Below, piece by piece: positions 7,694 to 11,290 of a DNA stretch of 11,290 nucleotides. The number at the start of each line of letters is the position of its first letter. Position 1 is the first letter of the stretch. Source of the DNA: an uncultured Bacilli bacterium (lineage in GTDB: Bacteria; Bacillota_I; Bacilli_A; RF39; UBA660); the NCBI GenBank assembly GCA_944329255.1, contig CALVIA010000031.1, positions 1 to 11,290 of the forward strand, read 5' to 3'. The notes under the pieces are model-generated. The model did no database searches. It was not told the DNA's origin and saw nothing but the letters and a program-made list of their open reading frames with translations. The position numbers and the translations under genes were made by a program.

Positions 7694-7770
7694 AGTTTGA
7701 AAGACCTCGGTCTTCAACCACTCTGATAAGGTTTTAAACATTAGTGCCTTAAAAGGTGAGTCTAAGTTAA
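7694..7770 (+). ncRNA. probable L21 leader in the rplU 5' UTR
   Basis: The untranslated stretch between the rplU promoter and its ribosome-binding site is richer in G and C than its surroundings. It can fold into local stems: agacc/ggtct around 7702-7713, aacc/ggtt (7716-7719 with 7730-7733), and taagg/cctta (7727-7731 with 7747-7751). Firmicutes rplU genes are known to carry a conserved structured L21 leader at this position, which is thought to mediate feedback control by ribosomal protein. The assignment rests on position, length and fold potential. A covariance-model search was not possible. Confidence 0.65.
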
Positions 7771-7788
7771 TAAAGGAGGTAATTATAT

Positions 7789-8091
7789 ATGAAAGCAATA
7801 ATTGAAACTGGAGGAAAACAATATTATGTTGAACCAGGTAACGAAATTTATGTTGAAAAATTAGATGTTGAAGCTGGAAAAGAAGTTGTTTTTGATAAAG
7901 TTTTAATGGTTAACGGGGTTGCTGGGAAACCTTATTTGACAAATGTAGTTGTAAAAGGTGACGTTGTTAAACATGGAAAACAAAAGAAAATAGTTGTATT
8001 TAAATTTAGACAAAAAAACAATTATCATAAAAAACAAGGACACAGACAACCATATACAAAAGTAAAAATAACATCTATTGTTGAGAAATAA
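7789..8091 (+). CDS. rplU: 50S ribosomal protein L21
   Basis: The 100-residue protein is a full-length bacterial L21, which binds 23S rRNA in the large subunit. The start [17 protein letters not shown] is typical of the family. The basic C-terminal part ([20 protein letters not shown]) holds the conserved rRNA-binding K/R/H-rich segment. An excellent ribosome-binding site, AAAGGAGGT (7772-7780), lies eight bases before the ATG. The gene heads the conserved Firmicutes operon rplU-prp-rpmA and is preceded by a strong promoter and a probable L21 leader. The next gene begins one base after its stop. Confidence 0.98.
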   Translation: MKAIIETGGKQYYVEPGNEIYVEKLDVEAGKEVVFDKVLMVNGVAGKPYLTNVVVKGDVVKHGKQKKIVVFKFRQKNNYHKKQGHRQPYTKVKITSIVEK

Positions 8092-8092
8092 T

Positions 8093-8383
8093 ATGATAAA
8101 AGTTACTGTCAAGAGAGATGAAATAATTATTTCGGGGCATGCATTATATGATGAGTATGGGAAGGATATAGTTTGTGCTGCAGTTAGTAGTACAGTTATA
8201 ACTACAGTAAATGGTATTATGAAAATTAGTTCAAATTCCATAAATGTTATTGAAGGAAATCCGCTTGTTATAAAAATATTAGAGCATTCTGAAATAATTG
8301 ATAAATTAATATGTAATATGATAGATCTTTTGACTGAATTGCAAGAAGAATATAAAGATAATATAAATATTAGGAGGTGCTAA
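8093..8383 (+). CDS. prp: ribosomal-processing cysteine protease Prp
   Basis: The 96-residue protein is the YsxB/Prp family protease that removes the N-terminal extension of ribosomal protein L27 in Firmicutes and some relatives. The catalytic His and Cys are visible as H16 (SGHA) and C28 (DIVCAAVS), in the order and spacing of the family. The Y-G-K-D stretch between them is conserved. The ATG at 8093 is chosen because it starts one base after the rplU stop, the usual tight arrangement. A frame opening at 8078 would run inside rplU. The rpmA ribosome-binding site lies inside the last codons (RRC, stop 8381-8383), which links translation of the two. Its substrate is encoded directly downstream. 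Confidence 0.95.
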   Translation: MIKVTVKRDEIIISGHALYDEYGKDIVCAAVSSTVITTVNGIMKISSNSINVIEGNPLVIKILEHSEIIDKLICNMIDLLTELQEEYKDNINIRRC

Positions 8384-8384
8384 C

Positions 8385-8666
8385 ATGATGAAGTTTAACA
8401 TTCAATTATTCGCACATAAAAAAGGACAAGGTTCTACTACAAATGGTAGAGATTCAGAGTCAAAACGTTTAGGTGCAAAAGCTGGAGATGGAGAATTTGT
8501 TACTGGTGGATCAATTTTATATCGTCAAAGAGGAACAAAAGTTTTTCCAGGAAATAATGTTGGTATGGGTGTTGATCATACTTTATATGCTAAAATGGAT
8601 GGATATGTTAAATTTGAACGTAAAGGAAGAGATTCAAAACAAGTTAGTGTATATGAAACTAGATAA
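8385..8666 (+). CDS. rpmA: 50S ribosomal protein L27 with Prp-cleaved N-terminal extension
   Basis: This 93-residue L27 begins [17 protein letters not shown]. The first residues up to LF precede the mature AHKKG start and match the Firmicutes extension that Prp removes after the phenylalanine. Mature L27 reaches the peptidyl transferase centre with its N-terminus, so failure to cleave would impair ribosomes. The remaining sequence ([17 protein letters not shown] and the [11 protein letters not shown] segment) is typical L27. AGGAGGTG (8372-8379), located inside the end of prp, favours the first ATG at 8385. The second ATG at 8388 would change the product by one residue. The stop codon forms the loop of the following terminator. 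Confidence 0.97.
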   Translation: MMKFNIQLFAHKKGQGSTTNGRDSESKRLGAKAGDGEFVTGGSILYRQRGTKVFPGNNVGMGVDHTLYAKMDGYVKFERKGRDSKQVSVYETR

Positions 8667-8679
8667 TCTAGTTTTTTTT
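8657..8679 (+). terminator. intrinsic terminator of rplU-prp-rpmA
   Basis: aactaga (8657-8663) and tctagtt (8667-8673) form a 7-bp stem. The TAA stop codon of rpmA is the loop, and the T-run extends to 8679. The left arm is coding sequence. It separates the ribosomal operon from obg, probably incompletely because the stem is A/T-rich. Confidence 0.75.
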
Positions 8680-8691
8680 ATTTATTTATTG

Positions 8692-8697
8692 TATAAT
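8692..8697 (+). promoter_or_regulatory. possible -10 element of obg
   Basis: A perfect TATAAT lies 22 bases before the obg ATG, just after the rpmA terminator. No good -35 hexamer is visible, since the region upstream is a T-tract. A start near 8704 would leave a short leader with the AAGGG site. It would let obg be expressed apart from the ribosomal genes. Confidence 0.45.
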
Positions 8698-8719
8698 TGT
8701 TTTAGAAAGAAGGGTTGTT

Positions 8720-9991
8720 ATGTTTGTAGATGAAGTTAAATTAAAAGTAATTGCAGGATCCGGTGGAGATGGATGCACATCATTTAGAAGAGAAAAATTT
8801 GTTCCAACTGGAGGACCTAATGGTGGTAATGGTGGAAGAGGAAGCAATATTATTTTTACAGTAGATAAAGGCTTAAGAACTCTTCTTGACTTAAAATTTA
8901 AAAAAGAAATAAAGGGAAAAAGAGGAGAACATGGTTCAGGAAAAAATAAATCTGGAAAAAATGCGGAAGATATAATTATAAAAGTACCTGAAGGAACAAT
9001 TGTAACAGACTTAGATACAGGAGTAATTATTGCGGATTTATTAAAAGAAGATGATAGTCAAATAATAGCATATGGAGGAAGAGGAGGAAGAGGAAATAAA
9101 GCATTTGCAACTCCATCAAATCCTGCTCCTGATATATCAGAACATGGTGAACCAGGTGAAGAAAGAAATATAAAAGTAGAATTAAAAATGTTAGCAGACG
9201 TTGGATTAGTTGGACTTCCAAGTGTGGGTAAAAGTACTATTCTTTCACAAGTTTCAAGAGCAAATCCCAAAATAGCAGCATATCACTTTACAACATTATC
9301 ACCTAATCTAGGTGTTGTTAAAACAAAAAGTGGGAAAGTATTTGTTATGGCAGATTTACCAGGATTAATAGAGGGTGCATCAAAAGGAGAAGGATTAGGA
9401 GATAAATTTTTAAAACATATTGAAAGAACAAGAATTATATGTCATGTTATAGATATGTCTGGATATGAAGGAAGAAATCCATATGATGATTATCTTTTAA
9501 TTAATAATGAATTAAAAGAGTTTAATGAAAAATTAATAAATAAAAAGCAAATTATTATTGCAAATAAAATGGATATTGAAGGTGCTAAAGAAAATTTAAA
9601 ACAGTTTAAAGAAAAAGTAGATTGTGAAGTATTTGAAATAAGTGCATTAAACAATGAAGGATTAGAAAAAGTAATAAATAATATTGCAGATATGTTAGAT
9701 AAAATAGAACAAAAACCTTTATATGAAGAAAATCAAATAGAAAGTCACGTTTTATATAAATTTAAAAAAGAAAAACCTTTTAGCATAACAAAAGATTCTA
9801 ATGCTTGGATTGTAAAAGGTGAAAATATTGAAAAATTATTTAAAATGACAAAATTTAATTCTAATGATGCTACCTTAAGATTTGCTAAAAAACTAAAAAA
9901 TATGGGAATTGATGATGAATTAAAACGTTTAGGTGCTATTAATGGAGATACAGTTAGAATTCTAGATTACGAATTTGAATATGTAGAGTAG
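8720..9991 (+). CDS. obg: Obg family GTPase (ObgE/CgtA)
   Basis: The 423-residue protein is a full-length Obg, an essential GTPase involved in large ribosomal subunit assembly, stress signalling and, in Bacillus, the start of sporulation. The N-terminal glycine-rich Obg fold (1-158) shows the typical GGDGCTSFRREKFVP and GGPNGGNGG segments. The GTPase domain has G1 as G165-LPSVG-K171-S172, G3 as D212-LPG and G4 as N282-KMD285, with the G5 SAL near 313. The C-terminal 345-423 region is the OCT domain found in many Gram-positive Obg proteins. All motifs are intact. AAGGG (8710-8714) is five bases before the ATG. It follows the L27 gene, which is the usual neighbour of obg, and is followed by gerE on the same strand. 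Confidence 0.97.
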   Translation: MFVDEVKLKVIAGSGGDGCTSFRREKFVPTGGPNGGNGGRGSNIIFTVDKGLRTLLDLKFKKEIKGKRGEHGSGKNKSGKNAEDIIIKVPEGTIVTDLDTGVIIADLLKEDDSQIIAYGGRGGRGNKAFATPSNPAPDISEHGEPGEERNIKVELKMLADVGLVGLPSVGKSTILSQVSRANPKIAAYHFTTLSPNLGVVKTKSGKVFVMADLPGLIEGASKGEGLGDKFLKHIERTRIICHVIDMSGYEGRNPYDDYLLINNELKEFNEKLINKKQIIIANKMDIEGAKENLKQFKEKVDCEVFEISALNNEGLEKVINNIADMLDKIEQKPLYEENQIESHVLYKFKKEKPFSITKDSNAWIVKGENIEKLFKMTKFNSNDATLRFAKKLKNMGIDDELKRLGAINGDTVRILDYEFEYVE

Positions 9992-10020
9992 AACAATTTT
10001 TATAATTTAACATACAATAA
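9992..10020 (+). promoter_or_regulatory. sigma-K-type promoter of gerE
   Basis: AACA at 9992-9995 and CATACAATA at 10011-10019 match the -35 (AC core) and -10 (CATAnnnTA) patterns of late mother-cell sigma-K promoters, with 15 bases between them. The -10 also fits the related sigma-E pattern, but no sigma-E -35 stands at the right distance. gerE is sigma-K dependent in Bacillus subtilis, so motif and gene agree. No sigma-A promoter is apparent here. Confidence 0.6.
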
Positions 10021-10062
10021 TATGAATAATATTAATACCTCTTCTATAGAAAGTGAGGGAGT

Positions 10063-10269
10063 ATGTTAAAAGGAATATTAACTAAAAGAGAACATGAAAT
10101 ATTTGAGTTATTAATAAAAAATAAAAGTACTAAAGATATAGCTAAAGATTTAAATATAAGTGAAAAAACAATTAGAAATCATATTTCTAATGTTATGCAA
10201 AAACTTGGAGTAAAGGGAAGAACACAAGCAGTTATAGAATTAATAAAACTAAACGAAATATCATTATAA
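10063..10269 (+). CDS. gerE: spore-coat transcription regulator GerE (stand-alone LuxR-type HTH)
   Basis: The 68-residue protein consists only of a LuxR/GerE-type helix-turn-helix. It strongly resembles Bacillus GerE: LTKREHEIFELL at the start, the HTH at about 22-46 with SEKTIRNHISNVMQKLGVKG, then RTQAVIELIKL. GerE is a small dimeric DNA-binding protein that acts in the mother cell late in sporulation, activating some sigma-K genes for coat proteins and repressing others. It lacks any receiver or sensing domain. GAGGG at 10055-10059 is only three bases from the ATG. A hairpin can cover this site. The promoter pattern upstream is sigma-K-like and the next gene resembles gerM, also a sporulation gene lying close to gerE in Bacillus subtilis. 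A generic LuxR-type regulator is the alternative, but the match is unusually close. Confidence 0.88.
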   Translation: MLKGILTKREHEIFELLIKNKSTKDIAKDLNISEKTIRNHISNVMQKLGVKGRTQAVIELIKLNEISL

Positions 10270-10291
10270 AAGTCACTATGTGACTTTTTTT
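10269..10291 (+). terminator. intrinsic terminator after gerE
   Basis: aaagtcac (10269-10276) and gtgacttt (10280-10287) form a perfect 8-bp stem with a tat loop, followed by T. The last base of the gerE stop codon is the first base of the stem. It separates gerE from gerM. Confidence 0.85.
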
Positions 10292-10334
10292 CATTATTTT
10301 TAATTAAATTCATATTATTTATTAGAGGTGTATT

Positions 10335-11290
10335 ATGATAAAAAATATGACAATAAGAAAAATTTCAACTGCATCAATTCTTTTATTTATTTGTTTTCTT
10401 TTTATGCTTTTTCCTGTTGAAGAGAATGTAATTAATTTAGAAGGTAAAGAATCAATAGAATATATAAATAATGAAAATGATACACATGAAATATACATGG
10501 TAAATAAGGATAATTATGTTGCAAGAACAATGGTATTATTAAATGAAACAGATTTAGAAACAAAGGTTAGAGAAATATTAGAATATTTGATTATTGGAGG
10601 GAAAAAAGAAAGCAACGTTCCTAATGGATTTAGAAGTATTATTCCAAGCGGAACAGAAATAAAAAGCATTGAAATAAAAGAAGGATTACTTAAAATTAAC
10701 TTTTCAAAAGAATTATTAGAAATTGATAAAGAATTAGAAGAAAAAATGTTAGAATCAATAGTATATAGTTTAACTTCAATAAATGAAATAAAAGGTATTT
10801 TAATTTATGTTGAAGGAGATTTATTAACTGTTCTGCCTAAAAATAAAATTAATCTCCCATCAATATTAACAAGAGATATAGGTATAAATAAGGTATATAA
10901 TTTAATTGATACAAAGGATATTGTATCCACAACTGTTTATTATATTGGGGAAAATAATGATAATTATTATTATGTTCCTGTTACTAAAATAGAAAATAAC
11001 TCATCTGATAAAATAAAAATAATTATAGATGAATTATCAAGTGGACCAACTTTTGAAAATAATCTTATGAGTTTTTTAAATGTCAATACGGAATTATTAA
11101 ATTATGAAATAAAAGACAAATCTATGTATTTAACTTTTAATGATTATATACTTAATAGTATAGAAAATAAAAATATATTAGAAGAAGTTTTATATACTAT
11201 ATGTTTATCAATTGAAGATAATTATGACGTAGAAGAAGTTGTATTTATATTAAATGATGAAGAAATATCAAAAAGTGTATTAAAAACTCT
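10335..11290 (+). CDS. gerM: GerM-like protein with two GerMN domains (3' end cut off)
   Basis: The frame stays open for 318 codons to the window edge, so the C-terminus is missing. Residues 12-26 form one hydrophobic segment after a basic start (IRK), which fits a membrane anchor or uncleaved signal. The cysteine C20 lies in FICF, which is not a standard lipobox. Two GerMN-type repeats follow, at about 51-170 (SIIPSGTEIKSIEIKEGLL and KINFSKEL) and 207-308 (KIKIIIDELSSGP, then MYLTFNDYI). GerM of Bacillus is needed for sporulation and germination, and helps the mother cell and forespore wall machinery after engulfment. GAGGTG (10325-10330) lies four bases before the ATG. Only a weak CATATTATT motif precedes it. 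Its place behind gerE supports the call. Confidence 0.85.
   Translation, partial: MIKNMTIRKISTASILLFICFLFMLFPVEENVINLEGKESIEYINNENDTHEIYMVNKDNYVARTMVLLNETDLETKVREILEYLIIGGKKESNVPNGFRSIIPSGTEIKSIEIKEGLLKINFSKELLEIDKELEEKMLESIVYSLTSINEIKGILIYVEGDLLTVLPKNKINLPSILTRDIGINKVYNLIDTKDIVSTTVYYIGENNDNYYYVPVTKIENNSSDKIKIIIDELSSGPTFENNLMSFLNVNTELLNYEIKDKSMYLTFNDYILNSIENKNILEEVLYTICLSIEDNYDVEEVVFILNDEEISKSVLKT

Noticed and set aside
7670..7746. Long-range pairing cactaat with attagtg around the rplU leader
   Set aside because: The left arm lies between the -35 and -10 hexamers and so would not be in the RNA if the promoter is correct.
7903..8241. Minus-strand 112-codon frame across rplU and prp
   Set aside because: It overlaps two certain genes on the other strand and has no family resemblance.
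8473..8733. Alternative + strand frame across rpmA and the obg start
   Set aside because: Out-of-frame reading of L27. It crosses an intrinsic terminator.
9027..9270. Two minus-strand frames opposite obg
   Set aside because: Antisense shadows of the conserved Obg sequence.
10311..10319. CATATTATT as a sporulation-type -10 for gerM
   Set aside because: No matching -35 at the proper distance, and the start would fall almost on the ribosome-binding site. Kept only as a weak hint.
1..11290. CRISPR arrays, tRNA or rRNA genes
   Set aside because: No regularly spaced repeats and no tRNA or rRNA-like sequence were seen on either strand.

Overview
The window comes from a very AT-rich, spore-forming member of the Bacillota (Firmicutes). 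Four things point there. Genes carry strong AGGAGG-type ribosome-binding sites. The ribosomal cluster rplU-prp-rpmA has the Firmicutes L27 extension and its processing protease. A type VIIb-style secretion locus is present. A GerE-type sporulation regulator is followed by a GerM-type germination/sporulation protein. Tryptophan is encoded by TGG and one gene ends in TGA, so the standard bacterial code fits. A narrower taxonomic call is not justified from sequence alone.

Left part (1-1850): a non-coding edge with two hairpins, then a leftward two-gene unit. It holds an IS91-like HUH/Y2 transposase with an intact HIH motif and YxxxY pair, followed 12 bases later by a small protein with two CPKC motifs. 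Hairpins lie on both sides of the unit, but element ends cannot be fixed without a second copy.

Centre (1855-7389): a compact rightward secretion operon. It encodes a 1541-residue EssC/YukBA-type FtsK/SpoIIIE ATPase with an FHA domain and two membrane segments, an EsaB/YukD-like ubiquitin-fold protein that overlaps it by 8 bases, and two WXG100-family proteins. A clear intrinsic terminator closes the unit. The other membrane parts of a type VIIb system (EsaA, EssA, EssB/YukC) are not encoded in this window. Only the first ATPase domain of EssC has complete Walker motifs. One WXG100 protein has the WxG turn and the other has the YxxxD tail, which suggests a complementary heterodimer.

Right part (7390-11290): a nearly pure A/T spacer leads to a very good sigma-A-type promoter and a probable L21 leader. 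The rplU-prp-rpmA operon follows, in which Prp is expected to trim L27. Then come an intrinsic terminator that starts inside rpmA, obg with its own possible promoter, gerE behind a promoter that matches the sigma-K pattern, another terminator, and the 5' part of gerM running off the window.

The most notable points are the stripped-down secretion locus next to a mobile element, the small zinc-ribbon gene coupled to the Y2 transposase, and the sigma-K-type promoter in front of gerE. None of these proves a new system. The secretion locus and the transposase-coupled gene are the best candidates for something not well described.
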